Positions 45,156 through 54,432 of a stretch of DNA of 64,000 nt are shown here, one piece after another. How positions within the stretch are numbered: position 1 is the first letter of the stretch; the number at the start of each line of letters is the position of its first letter. A program made the translations under genes and the position numbers. The notes below the pieces were generated by a model. It had not been told where the DNA came from, searched no databases, and was given only the letters and a program-made list of their open reading frames with translations. Source of the DNA: Pseudomonas sp. EpS/L25 (GTDB lineage: Bacteria; Pseudomonadota; Gammaproteobacteria; Pseudomonadales; Pseudomonadaceae); the NCBI RefSeq assembly GCF_001512295.1, contig NZ_LNUP01000011.1, forward strand, positions 366,369-430,368, written 5' to 3'.

Positions 45156-45491
45156 CCATGACCTCACAAGGCGAAAAGTTCTAGTCCTTGAACTTCGCGG
45201 CACGAGAAGTTGCTGTCATAGTTATCGCTCATCGCTGGGCAGCTAATGGCGCAGCGACGCTATGAGGCGCATCCTAAAGCGGTTTGGTGGGATCGGGTAG
45301 CCTGAAAAACGTGATCGACAGCTGATTTTTTGCCAAAGACGATAACTAAAAAATCAGAGTTTTAAATGAGGTGACAAATTTTGTCCTAATTAAGCCTGGG
45401 AGAGTGACCCTCATTGTCAGTTGTCCGGGCGTGATGATTTTGACGAGAAAAATATGGCACCTGTATAGGCCCTACATTGAAGTAACCAACG
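45156..45491 (-). promoter_or_regulatory. Regulatory region upstream of the T6SS operon
   Basis: The 336 bases between tssA and radC hold no gene. Read toward tssA (minus strand), TTGGCAAAAAATCAGCT at 45319-45335 has GG-N10-GC spacing of sigma-54 promoters, with a good -24 half (TGGCA) and a poor -12 half. It overlaps a perfect 10-bp inverted repeat, CTGATTTTTT (45322-45331) with AAAAAATCAG (45348-45357). A 13-base palindrome, GACAAA-T-TTTGTC, lies at 45373-45385. The region is AT-rich compared with the neighbours. The sigma-54 reading is supported by the activator gene in the cluster, but the -12 element is weak. Confidence 0.4.
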
Positions 45492-46166
45492 TTAGAGCCA
45501 ACCATATTCCGCCATCGATAGCGGTTCTCCATCGCCGACGATGAAATGATCCAGTACCCGTACATCCACCAGAGCCAGCGCCTCCTTCAGTCGACCGGTG
45601 AGCAGGCGATCGGCCTGGCTGGGTTCGGCGACGCCGGAGGGATGGTTATGCGTCAGGATGACGGCCGCCGCGTTGTGGGCGAGGGCCCGCTTGACCACCT
45701 GCCGGGGGTAGACGCTGGCGCCGTCGATGGTGCCGTGGAACAGGGCCTCGAAGGCCAGCACCCGGTGGCGGGTATCGAGGAACAGGCAGCCGAAGATCTC
45801 GTGGGGTTCGTGGCGCAGGCGGGCCTTGAGATAGTCGCGGACCTGCTGGGGGCTTTCCAGCGCCGAGTCGCGCCTGAGACCTTCGGCCAGATGGCGCCGG
45901 CCCATTTCCAGCACCGCCTGCAACTGGCTGTACTTGGCCGGGCCCAAGCCGAGGTGGGCGCTGAAGGATGCCAGGTCCGCCTCCAGCAAAGCCCGCAGGC
46001 TGCCGAATTCACCGAGCAACTGACGGGCGAGGTCCACGGCGCTGCGCCCGGCGACACCCGTGCGCAGGAAGATTGCCAGCAGCTCGGCGTCGGTGAGGGT
46101 CTGGGCCCCTCGTTCCAGCAGTTTTTCCCGCGGCCGCTCCTGGGCCGGCCAGTCCTTGATGCTCAT
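45492..46166 (-). CDS. radC: RadC-like JAB/JAMM-domain protein
   Basis: The 224-residue protein starts [20 protein letters not shown] after a GGAGCG ribosome site. An N-terminal helix-hairpin-helix part ([20 protein letters not shown]) is followed by a JAMM metalloprotease-like domain with the metal site [17 protein letters not shown]. The family is named for DNA repair, but its role in repair is disputed and the JAMM motif suggests a peptidase-like activity. It is divergent from coaBC, with 133 bases between starts, a conserved Pseudomonas arrangement. The type VI cluster begins on its other side. Confidence 0.95.
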   Translation of the reverse strand: MSIKDWPAQERPREKLLERGAQTLTDAELLAIFLRTGVAGRSAVDLARQLLGEFGSLRALLEADLASFSAHLGLGPAKYSQLQAVLEMGRRHLAEGLRRDSALESPQQVRDYLKARLRHEPHEIFGCLFLDTRHRVLAFEALFHGTIDGASVYPRQVVKRALAHNAAAVILTHNHPSGVAEPSQADRLLTGRLKEALALVDVRVLDHFIVGDGEPLSMAEYGWL

Positions 46167-46299
46167 GGGACGCTCCTTGTTTGGGCTGGCGCCTGCGTCC
46201 TGCAGGCGCTGTGCTATCTTAACCGGATGATTCGCGGGTTTGCGCCAGCTTAGAGCGTCGGCGAGGCCCGTTCTAGACGGTTTCGAAGCGGAAGACTGT

Positions 46300-47523
46300 A
46301 TGCAGCGGCTCCATCGTAAACGCATCGTGCTGGGCGTCGGAGGTGGCATCGCCGCTTACAAGAGCGCCGAGCTGGTGCGCCGACTCAAGGACCAGGGCGC
46401 CGAGGTGCGGGTGGTACTGACCCGCGGCGGGCGCGAATTCATCACGCCGCTGACCCTCCAGGCCCTCTCCGGGCTGCCCGTGCACCTCGACCTGCTGGAC
46501 TCGGCCGCCGAAGCGGCCATGGGTCATATCGAACTGGCCCGCTGGGCCGATCTGGTCCTGGTCGCCCCGGCCACCGCCGATGTCATGGCGCGCCTGGCCC
46601 AGGGTGTAGCGGACGATCTGCTCACCACCCTGGTGCTGGCCACCGATGCCCGGGTTGCCCTGGCCCCCGCCATGAACCAGGCCATGTGGCGCGATCCGGC
46701 CACCCAGGCCAATGCCGAAGTGCTGCGCCGTCGCGGCATTGAGCTGTTCGGCCCGGCCAGTGGCAGCCAGGCCTGTGGCGACGTCGGCCCCGGCCGGATG
46801 CTGGAAGCCACCGACCTGGCCCAGCTCGCCGCCGACTGCTTCCAGCGCCTGGACCTGACCGGTCGCCACGTGGTCATCACCGCCGGGCCGACCCAGGAAA
46901 ACATCGACCCGGTGCGCTACATCACCAACCACAGCTCCGGCCGCATGGGCTTCGCCCTGGCGGAGGCGGCGGCGGAGGCGGGCGCACGCGTCAGCCTGGT
47001 GAGCGGCCCGGTGCATCTGGCGACCCCCGATCGCGTCGAGCGCATCGACGTGGTCAGCGCCCGCGACATGCTGGCCGCCTGCGAGGCGCTGATGCCTTGC
47101 GACGTGCTGATCGCCTCGGCGGCGGTGGCGGACTATCGCCCAGAAGTCATCGCTCCGCACAAGCTGAAGAAGGACCCCACCCGTGGTGACGGCCTGCTGC
47201 TGGAGCTGGTGCGCAACCCCGACATCCTCGCCACCCTGGCGCAGCGCCCGGATCGGCCCTTCAGCGTCGGCTTCGCCGCGGAAACCCAGAATCTGCTGGA
47301 ATACGCCCAGCGCAAGCTGCGCGACAAGAACCTCGATCTCATCGTCGCCAACGACGTGGCCAATCCGGCCATCGGCTTCAACAGCGAAGACAACGCGGTC
47401 ACCGTGATCGACCGGGGCCTGCACGAGATCCGCTTCGAGCAGACCAGCAAGGGCAAGATCGCCCGGCAGCTCATCGCGCTGATTTCCACCCACTTGAAAG
47501 ACACCGTCCAGACCCATGCATAG
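46300..47523 (+). CDS. coaBC: Phosphopantothenoylcysteine synthetase/decarboxylase
   Basis: The bifunctional 407-residue CoaBC makes 4'-phosphopantetheine for coenzyme A. The N-terminal FMN-dependent CoaC half shows [18 protein letters not shown], the [20 protein letters not shown] active-site histidine block and APAMNQAMW. The C-terminal CoaB half has [25 protein letters not shown] and KLKKDP. I chose the ATG at 46300, which starts the conserved region ([16 protein letters not shown]). Its end overlaps dut by eight bases, giving the usual coaBC-dut pair. Confidence 0.96.
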   Translation: MQRLHRKRIVLGVGGGIAAYKSAELVRRLKDQGAEVRVVLTRGGREFITPLTLQALSGLPVHLDLLDSAAEAAMGHIELARWADLVLVAPATADVMARLAQGVADDLLTTLVLATDARVALAPAMNQAMWRDPATQANAEVLRRRGIELFGPASGSQACGDVGPGRMLEATDLAQLAADCFQRLDLTGRHVVITAGPTQENIDPVRYITNHSSGRMGFALAEAAAEAGARVSLVSGPVHLATPDRVERIDVVSARDMLAACEALMPCDVLIASAAVADYRPEVIAPHKLKKDPTRGDGLLLELVRNPDILATLAQRPDRPFSVGFAAETQNLLEYAQRKLRDKNLDLIVANDVANPAIGFNSEDNAVTVIDRGLHEIRFEQTSKGKIARQLIALISTHLKDTVQTHA

Positions 47524-47971
47524 CCTTCAAGCCAAGATCCTCGACCCGCGCCTGGGGCGCGATTTCCCGCTGCCGACCTACGCCACGCCCGGCTCGGCCG
47601 GTCTCGACCTGCGCGCCATGCTGCAGGCGGAGCTGGTGCTGGAGCCGGGGCAGACCGCGCTGATCCCCACCGGTCTCGCCATCCACGTTGCCGATCCCGG
47701 ACTGGCGGCGTTGATCCTGCCGCGCTCGGGCCTGGGTCATAAGCACGGCATCGTGCTCGGCAACCTGGTCGGCCTGATCGATTCGGATTACCAGGGCGAG
47801 CTGATGGTGTCTTGCTGGAATCGTGGTCAGAGCACCTTCACCGTCAGCGTCGGCGAGCGTATCGCCCAGCTGATGCTCGTCCCTGTGGTACAGGCGCACT
47901 TCGATATCGTCGAGAGCTTCACCGAGACCGAACGCGGTACCGGCGGCTTCGGTCATTCCGGTACCCGCTGA
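47516..47971 (+). CDS. dut: dUTP diphosphatase
   Basis: This 151-residue trimeric dUTPase hydrolyses dUTP to dUMP and keeps uracil out of DNA. All five motifs are seen: [34 protein letters not shown] with the uracil-binding beta-hairpin, the GERIAQLML strand, and the C-terminal glycine-rich [12 protein letters not shown] that closes over the substrate. It overlaps coaBC and precedes algC by 47 bases. Confidence 0.97.
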   Translation: MHSLQAKILDPRLGRDFPLPTYATPGSAGLDLRAMLQAELVLEPGQTALIPTGLAIHVADPGLAALILPRSGLGHKHGIVLGNLVGLIDSDYQGELMVSCWNRGQSTFTVSVGERIAQLMLVPVVQAHFDIVESFTETERGTGGFGHSGTR

Positions 47972-48018
47972 CGCCTAAGGCATTCAGGGCGCGCCGTGAC
48001 ATAAAGGAGAGGAACGGC

Positions 48019-50574
48019 ATGGCTAGCAACGGCAAGGAAGAACGCAAGCACAGGCTGAAGAGCGCGCCCTTGCCCGGCCTGGGTGGCGGTCTGCTGCTGG
48101 CGCTCGCCGGTTGGTTATTGGCCGCAGCGCTGCTCTGGTTCCTGGTGCTGGAGCCGCAGGGCATGCGTACCCAGCAGCAGCAGGCCGAACGCGCCCTGCA
48201 AAGCCAGGCCGCGTCCCTCGACCAGTTGCTGGTCGGCCTGACCCGGCGGCTGCAGGGCGTCGCCGGTGATGCCCTGGTGCTGCAAGCCCTGCAGGGCGAC
48301 GACCCCACGGCCCGCCAGGCAGCGGAGACGCAACTGCGCGAGCGCCTCGGGGTGGTCGACGTACTGGTGGTGCCGGCTGGCATGCGCCAGATCGAAGATG
48401 ACCGTCCCGGACCTCTCAACTACGCCGCCCTCGATCTGCTCAAGCGCGTGGAGAGCGGCCAGCGCACCCCGCCGGAAGCCTATCGCCTGGGCGATCGCTG
48501 GCTGGTCTACAGTGCCCAGCCGATCCGCCGCGGTGATCAACTGCTGGGTAGCGCCGTACTGGTGGAAGAACTCTCGACGGTGCTGCAGGGATGGACGGTA
48601 TCGCCCCCGGAACTCGGCCATTGGCGCCTGCTGCAGCAGTTTCCCGGTGGCCAGGTCCAGGTGCTGAGTCAGGGCGGCAGCCCCGGTGACGCAACCCTGG
48701 CCCGGCGCCTGCCCACCGGCAGCACCCTGTGGACGCTGGAACTCGCGCCTGCCGCCAGCGCCGCGGCGGACACGCCCCTGCTGGCCCCGCTGATGGCCCT
48801 GCTGCTCGCCCTGTTCGGCCTGCTGGCCGGCTTTTGGCTGTTTTCCCGGGAGCTGTCACGACGGCTCCGTGACGACGTCCGCAGTCTGGTCGCCTATGCC
48901 GAGGAACTTGAAACCAATCCGGCAGCCAAAAGCCCGGCCTTGCGCCTGGCGGTAATGGAACCCCTGGCCAGGGCGACGGCCCGGTCGGTCAACCCTTCGA
49001 CCGGATCGTCGCCGGACCTCTACGCCGTGGCGCCGAGTGCGGCCGTGGCCAAGACCCTGGCGGAGTTTGCCGACAGAGGCCGCTCACCCCAGAGCGAGCC
49101 ACTGTTCCAGACCACCGACATCCTCGACATCAGTATCCTCGACGAAGACCAGGATCTCCTGGGATTGGAGAAACCCCCGATGAGCACTACCCCGCAAGCC
49201 CCCCAACTCAACGCCAGCATCTTCCGCGCCTACGACATCCGTGGCGTGGTGGGTGACTCCCTGACCGCCGAAGCCGCCTACTGGATCGGGCGCGCCATCG
49301 GCTCGGAGAGCCTGGCGCGTGGCGAGCCCAACGTGGCCGTCGGCCGTGATGGCCGTCTGTCCGGCCCCGAGCTGGTCGCCCAACTGATCAAGGGCGTGGC
49401 CGACAGCGGCGCCAATGTCAGTGACGTCGGCATGGTGCCGACCCCGGTGCTCTACTACGCGGCCAACGTGCTCGAAGGCAAGTCCGGCGTCATGCTCACC
49501 GGCAGCCACAACCCGCCGGACTACAACGGCTTCAAGATCGTCATCGCCGGCGAGACCCTGGCCAACGAATCCATCCAGCGCCTGCGCCAGCGCATCGAGA
49601 CCGGCGACGTGGCCAGCGGCCAGGGCCAGATCAAGCAGGTCGACGTGCTCAAGAGCTACGCCGACTACATCCGCAACGACGTGGTGCTGGCCAGGAAGCT
49701 GAAGGTGGTGGTGGACGCCGGCAACGGCGTGGCCGCGGTCAACGCGCCCCAGCTGATCGAGTCCCTGGGCTGCGAGGTCATCCCGCTGTTCTGCGAGGTG
49801 GATGGCAACTTCCCCAACCACCATCCGGACCCGGGCAAGCCCGAGAACCTGGAAGACCTCATCGCCAAGGTCAAGGAAACCGGGGCCGACCTGGGCCTGG
49901 CCTTCGACGGCGACGGCGACCGTGTCGGCGTGGTGACCAACGAAGGCAAGATCATCTATCCCGACCAACTGCTGATGCTGTTCGCCAAGGACGTGGTCTC
50001 CCGTAACCCGGGCGCCGACATCATCTTCGACGTCAAGTGCACCCGCCGCCTGAACAACCTCATCGCCGGCTACGGCGGTCGTCCCATCATGTGGAAGACC
50101 GGCCACTCGCTGATCAAGAAGAAGATGAAGGAAACCGGCGCCCTGCTGGCCGGCGAGATGAGCGGCCATGTGTTCTTCAAGGAGCGCTGGTTCGGCTTCG
50201 ACGATGGCATCTACAGTGCCGTGCGCCTGCTGGAGATCCTCAGCCAGGAGAAGGGCAGCGCCCAACAGGTGTTCGATACCTTCCCGGTAGACATCTCCAC
50301 CCCGGAGATCAATATCCAGGTGACCGAAGAGAACAAGTTCGGCATCATCGAGACCCTGCAGCGCGACGCCCAGTGGGGCGATGCCCAGATCACCACCCTG
50401 GACGGCGTCCGCGTCGATTACCAGAACGGCTGGGGCCTGGTGCGTGCGTCCAACACCACGCCGGTGCTGGTGCTGCGCTTCGAGGCGGAAACCCTCGAAG
50501 AGCTGGAGCGCATCAAGACGGTGTTCCGCAAGCAGTTGCTGGCGGTGCAACCGGATCTGAACCTGCCGTTCTGA
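48019..50574 (+). CDS. algC: Phosphomannomutase/phosphoglucomutase AlgC with membrane-anchored N-terminal extension
   Basis: AlgC interconverts mannose- and glucose-1/6-phosphates for alginate, LPS and rhamnolipid precursors. The long frame (851 residues) starts MASNGKEERKHRLKSAPLPG after AAGGAGAGG. It has a membrane helix (about 24-47), a roughly 200-residue extracytoplasmic region and a second helix (about 256-282), then a linker and the mutase domains. The catalytic part begins near residue 390: the phosphoserine loop TGSHNPPDYNG, metal loop AFDGDGDRVG, sugar loop GEMSGHVFF and phosphate loop RASNTTPVLVLRF are all intact. An internal start at 49180 (MSTTPQAPQLNAS), preceded by GGAG, would give the classic 464-residue enzyme; both forms may be made. 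Confidence 0.93.
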   Translation: MASNGKEERKHRLKSAPLPGLGGGLLLALAGWLLAAALLWFLVLEPQGMRTQQQQAERALQSQAASLDQLLVGLTRRLQGVAGDALVLQALQGDDPTARQAAETQLRERLGVVDVLVVPAGMRQIEDDRPGPLNYAALDLLKRVESGQRTPPEAYRLGDRWLVYSAQPIRRGDQLLGSAVLVEELSTVLQGWTVSPPELGHWRLLQQFPGGQVQVLSQGGSPGDATLARRLPTGSTLWTLELAPAASAAADTPLLAPLMALLLALFGLLAGFWLFSRELSRRLRDDVRSLVAYAEELETNPAAKSPALRLAVMEPLARATARSVNPSTGSSPDLYAVAPSAAVAKTLAEFADRGRSPQSEPLFQTTDILDISILDEDQDLLGLEKPPMSTTPQAPQLNASIFRAYDIRGVVGDSLTAEAAYWIGRAIGSESLARGEPNVAVGRDGRLSGPELVAQLIKGVADSGANVSDVGMVPTPVLYYAANVLEGKSGVMLTGSHNPPDYNGFKIVIAGETLANESIQRLRQRIETGDVASGQGQIKQVDVLKSYADYIRNDVVLARKLKVVVDAGNGVAAVNAPQLIESLGCEVIPLFCEVDGNFPNHHPDPGKPENLEDLIAKVKETGADLGLAFDGDGDRVGVVTNEGKIIYPDQLLMLFAKDVVSRNPGADIIFDVKCTRRLNNLIAGYGGRPIMWKTGHSLIKKKMKETGALLAGEMSGHVFFKERWFGFDDGIYSAVRLLEILSQEKGSAQQVFDTFPVDISTPEINIQVTEENKFGIIETLQRDAQWGDAQITTLDGVRVDYQNGWGLVRASNTTPVLVLRFEAETLEELERIKTVFRKQLLAVQPDLNLPF

Positions 50575-50596
50575 CCTTGCGTCAGCGGTAGAGCGG

Positions 50597-50624
50597 AGGG
50601 CGCCTGAGGCGCCCTTTGTCTTTT
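50597..50624 (+). terminator. Intrinsic terminator after algC
   Basis: AGGGCGCC (50597-50604), a TGA loop and GGCGCCCT (50608-50615) form a perfect 8-bp stem followed by TTGTCTTTTC, 23 bases after the algC stop and before argB. Confidence 0.8.
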
Positions 50625-50646
50625 CTATGTCGACCTTGAGAGGTGA

Positions 50647-51555
<909 letters not shown>

Positions 51556-51597
51556 GCGGTCACCCCTGCGGCGGTCTAGCCGTCGCCGGGGCCTGCC

Positions 51598-52182
51598 TCA
51601 TGGTTGTCCGTCGAGCTCCTGCATCCGCGCCCGATCGCTGTCGAAGGCCGCGGTCGTCTTGCGCCTGATGGTCTCGTAGCGGTCCAGGTCGGCCTGCAGC
51701 CGTACCTGGTCGGCCGCTGCCGCGTCCAGCCGCGCCTGGATGTCCGTGGGCAGGGCCTGGCCATTGCGCTGCAGCACCGCCGCCTGCTCCATCAGCTGCG
51801 CCTGCACCTGCCGGGCGGATTCCAGGTTGGCCTTCTTGATCTGCATCAGGCCTTCCAGCTCGGAGAGCTTGCGGGCCTTGGCCCGATCGACGTCCTCGAC
51901 GCTGCTGTAGAGCTTGCGCAACTGCTCGTCGGCCAGCGCCTGCTGCCGGGCTCGCTCACGCCGCTCGAGCTCTTCCGCGGGCAGCGCCGGCGCCACCTTG
52001 CGGATCACCCGGCCCTGCTCGTTGAGCACGTCGTAGCCCTTGCCGGCATATTCCGGGGGCACGCCCTGGCGGTCGATGACCAGGGTCCCGTTGCGGTCCA
52101 GGTAGCGATACAACTCGGCACCCTGGCTGGCCAGCGGCAGGGCGAGCAGCACGAGGCTGGCGGCAGCGCGACGTACGACCAT
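51598..52182 (-). CDS. DUF4124-domain secreted protein
   Basis: The 194-residue protein has a signal peptide (MVVRRAAASLVLLALPLASQ-GAE, cut near residue 21), then the DUF4124 domain (LYRYLDRNGTLVIDRQGVPP and YAGKGYDVLNEQGRVI). The C-terminal two-thirds (about 65-194) is a charged helical region with heptad-like spacing, probably a coiled coil. The family is periplasmic and of unknown function. It lies between argB and pyrE, a conserved Pseudomonas position. Its promoter side faces the MITE-like element at 52200-52366. Confidence 0.85.
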   Translation of the reverse strand: MVVRRAAASLVLLALPLASQGAELYRYLDRNGTLVIDRQGVPPEYAGKGYDVLNEQGRVIRKVAPALPAEELERRERARQQALADEQLRKLYSSVEDVDRAKARKLSELEGLMQIKKANLESARQVQAQLMEQAAVLQRNGQALPTDIQARLDAAAADQVRLQADLDRYETIRRKTTAAFDSDRARMQELDGQP

Positions 52183-52198
52183 GACCGTCTCTCCTGGG

Positions 52199-52367
52199 TC
52201 TAGTGTGGTGTTTCAGAAGTTCGCGCAAGAATTGGCGAGTGGTTTTTGTTCATGGGCTAGGCGTCGCGACGAGTCATAGCAGGGCTATGGCGAGGAGTGG
52301 CAACAACGTCCAGGGACAAAAAGCGCCGCCAAAATTGTGCAGATAACTTCTGAAACACCACACTAGA
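52199..52367. mobile_element. MITE-like element with 23-bp terminal inverted repeats
   Basis: The segment begins TCTAGTGTGGTGTTTCAG (the repeat extends 52199-52221) and ends with the exact reverse complement at 52345-52367 (AACTTCTGAAACACC to CTAGA). There is no open frame inside; the interior contains a small hairpin CATAGC/GCTATG near 52276-52290. The outermost CTAG on each side may be a target duplication of the insertion site. The total of about 167 bases and the lack of a transposase fit a non-autonomous miniature element mobilised by a related transposase. The right repeat supplies the stop codon of pyrE (52363-52365). Confidence 0.7.
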
Positions 52368-53004
52368 TCCCGTATTGGGCGCGGTAGTCCTGCACGGCGG
52401 GCAGATGGCGCTTGAGCTCGGCGTCTTCCGCCAGGTATTCGAGCACCTGGTCCAGGGCGACGATGCTCAGCACCGGGATGCCGTAGTCACGCTCGACTTC
52501 CTGGATGGCCGACAGCTCGCCCCGGCCACGTTCCTGGCGGTTGAGGGCGATGAGCACCCCGGCTGCGCTGGCGCCCTGGGCCTGGATGATCTGCATGACC
52601 TCGCGGATGGCGGTGCCGGCGGTGATGACGTCGTCGATGATCAGCGCGCGGCCGGTCAGCGGGGCGCCCACCAGCAGGCCGCCTTCGCCGTGGTCCTTGG
52701 CTTCCTTGCGGTTGAAGCACCAGGGCGTGTCCTGGCCGTGGTGTTCGGCCAGGGCCACCGCCGTGGCGGCCGCCAGCGGGATGCCTTTATAGGCCGGGCC
52801 GAACAGCACGTCGAAGGGCAGCTTGGCCGCGACCAGTGCATCCGCGTAGCAGCGCCCGAGCTCGGCCAGGGCCGAGCCGCTGTGGAACAGGCCGGCATTG
52901 AAGAAATAGGGGCTGATGCGACCCGATTTCAGGGTGAATTCGCCGAAACGCAGAACTCCGCGCTCGATGGCGAAACGAATGAAATTACGCTGATACGCCT
53001 GCAT
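52363..53004 (-). CDS. pyrE: Orotate phosphoribosyltransferase
   Basis: PyrE joins orotate and PRPP to make orotidine 5'-phosphate in pyrimidine synthesis. The 213-residue protein has normal length, with [59 protein letters not shown] and the PRPP loop [20 protein letters not shown]. It ends RAQYGI with a TAG lying inside the right terminal repeat of the adjacent element, so an insertion at the very 3' end has provided or preserved the stop. It is divergent from crc, with 80 bases between the starts. Confidence 0.96.
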   Translation of the reverse strand: MQAYQRNFIRFAIERGVLRFGEFTLKSGRISPYFFNAGLFHSGSALAELGRCYADALVAAKLPFDVLFGPAYKGIPLAAATAVALAEHHGQDTPWCFNRKEAKDHGEGGLLVGAPLTGRALIIDDVITAGTAIREVMQIIQAQGASAAGVLIALNRQERGRGELSAIQEVERDYGIPVLSIVALDQVLEYLAEDAELKRHLPAVQDYRAQYGI

Positions 53005-53029
53005 ATAAGTCCTTGCGCGGCTTGTATTT

Positions 53030-53047
53030 AGCTAAACCGGTTTAGCT
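53030..53047. promoter_or_regulatory. Perfect 18-bp palindrome between pyrE and crc
   Basis: AGCTAAACCGGTTTAGCT at 53030-53047 is its own reverse complement, in the 80-base divergent region between pyrE and crc. A TATCAT at 53052-53057 could be the -10 box of crc, so the palindrome would cover the region just upstream of it. It looks like the binding site of a dimeric regulator; the protein is not identified. Confidence 0.45.
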
Positions 53048-53084
53048 CGGGTATCATACATCCACGATTTTTTGGGGGCCATTT

Positions 53085-53864
53085 ATGCGGATCATCAGCT
53101 TGAACGTCAATGGTATTCAGGACGCTGTCGAGCGGGGCCTGTTGCCCTGGTTGAAGGCGCAGAATGCCGACGTGATCTGCCTGCAGGATACCCGCGCCTC
53201 TTCCTACGACATGGACGATCCGGCCTACGCCCTGGATGGTTACATCCTCTATGCCTGCGATGCCGAGGTGCCGTCCCAGGGCGGGGTGGCGCTCTATACC
53301 CGGGTCCAGCCGAAAGCGGTGATCAGCGGTCTGGGCTTCGAGTCCTGCGATCGCTTCGGCCGCTACCTGCAGGCGGACTTCGACAAGGTCAGCATCGCCA
53401 CCCTGCTGTTGCCCTCGGGCAAGCGCGGCGACGAGGATCTGAACATGAAGTTCAAGTTCATGGACGACTTCACCCACTACCTGAACAAGCAGCGGCGCAA
53501 GCGTCGCGAGTACATCTATTGTGGCTCGCTGTACGTGGCGCATCAGAAGCAGGACGTGAAGAACTGGCGCGACTGCCAGCAGATCCCCGGCTTCCTCGCC
53601 CCGGAACGGGCCTGGATGGACGAGGTGATCGGCAACATGGGTTACGTCGATGCCCTGCGCGAAGTCAGCCGCGAAGGCGACCAGTTCAGCTGGTGGCCCG
53701 ACAGCGACCAGGCCGAGCACCTGAACCTGGGCTGGCGTTTCGACTACAACATCCTCACCCCGGGCCTGCGCCGTTTCGTGCGCTCGGCGCGCCTGCCGCG
53801 GCAACCGCGCTTCTCCCAGCACGCGCCCCTGATCGTCGACTACGACTGGACCCTGAGCATCTGA
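53085..53864 (+). CDS. crc: Catabolite repression control protein Crc
   Basis: The 259-residue protein of the exonuclease/endonuclease/phosphatase fold starts MRIISLNVNGIQDAVERGLL and contains ADVICLQDTRASSYDMDDPA, YIYCGSLYVAHQKQDVKNWR and the end LPRQPRFSQHAPLIVDYDW. In pseudomonads Crc acts with Hfq to block translation of catabolic mRNAs in preferred carbon sources and has lost nuclease activity. The pyrE-crc divergent pair is typical. A perfect terminator hairpin follows 22 bases after the stop. Confidence 0.96.
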   Translation: MRIISLNVNGIQDAVERGLLPWLKAQNADVICLQDTRASSYDMDDPAYALDGYILYACDAEVPSQGGVALYTRVQPKAVISGLGFESCDRFGRYLQADFDKVSIATLLLPSGKRGDEDLNMKFKFMDDFTHYLNKQRRKRREYIYCGSLYVAHQKQDVKNWRDCQQIPGFLAPERAWMDEVIGNMGYVDALREVSREGDQFSWWPDSDQAEHLNLGWRFDYNILTPGLRRFVRSARLPRQPRFSQHAPLIVDYDWTLSI

Positions 53865-53886
53865 GCCGGGTCCTGAAACGCCAAAA

Positions 53887-53911
53887 ACCAGCCCGCGGGC
53901 TGGTTTTTTGT
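53887..53911. terminator. Bidirectional terminator between crc and the USP gene
   Basis: ACCAGCCCG/CGGGCTGGT (53887-53904) is a perfect palindromic stem preceded by A5 and followed by T6, able to end transcription of crc on the plus strand and of the universal stress protein gene on the minus strand. Confidence 0.9.
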
Positions 53912-53918
53912 TGGGCGG

Positions 53919-54347
53919 CTATTTCACCAGGATGACCGGCAGCGGCACCTGGTGCACCACGCGATGGGCCACCGAACCGAGCAGCAGTCCGCTGAGCGAG
54001 CCCAGGCCGCGAGTACCCATCACCACGGTATCCACCTGGAGCTGCCGCGCCATCTCGCCGATGGTCTCGGCGATGCCGCCGAAGCCAGTGTGGGTCTGGG
54101 CCTCGATGCCGACTTCCAGCAAGGCCGGACGTGCCCTGGCCAGGATGTCCTCGGCCTTGTCCTGCAGGCTGCCGCGCCATTCGCGCAGGATGCGCTCGTC
54201 GAAGGGCGCACCGTAGATCTCCGGCTCGTTCTGGACGTTGAGCAGGTGCAGTTCCAGCGGCAGGCCCGCCTTCACCAGGTCGAGCACATAGCGCAGGGCA
54301 TTGTCGGCGCTGGGGGAACCATCGTAGGCGACCAGGACATTGTGCAT
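53919..54347 (-). CDS. Universal stress protein family protein
   Basis: The 142-residue single USP domain starts MHNVLVAYDGSPSADNALRY with the Asp of the nucleotide-binding start. The ATP-binding loop MGTRGLGSLSGLLLGSVAHR is complete (G-2x-G-9x-G-S), so it is probably of the ATP-binding type. USPs are induced by starvation or stress and act through poorly defined targets. It converges with crc and is not in an operon. A GGAG-type ribosome site precedes the ATG. Confidence 0.92.
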   Translation of the reverse strand: MHNVLVAYDGSPSADNALRYVLDLVKAGLPLELHLLNVQNEPEIYGAPFDERILREWRGSLQDKAEDILARARPALLEVGIEAQTHTGFGGIAETIGEMARQLQVDTVVMGTRGLGSLSGLLLGSVAHRVVHQVPLPVILVK

Positions 54348-54432
54348 GGGGCATCTCCACGAGAGGGGTATGCCTTCATGCTAGACCGCTGACGCCAGGG
54401 TCGCTTGATTCAGGTCAAGCGCCAGCCACTGC

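Noticed and set aside
45300..45360. Intrinsic terminator of radC formed by the CTGATTTTTT repeat
   Set aside because: radC is transcribed toward the T6SS cluster, so the repeat lies beyond its stop at 45492, but it has a 16-base loop, a weak AT stem and sits over 130 bases away; a promoter or operator role for tssA seemed at least as likely.
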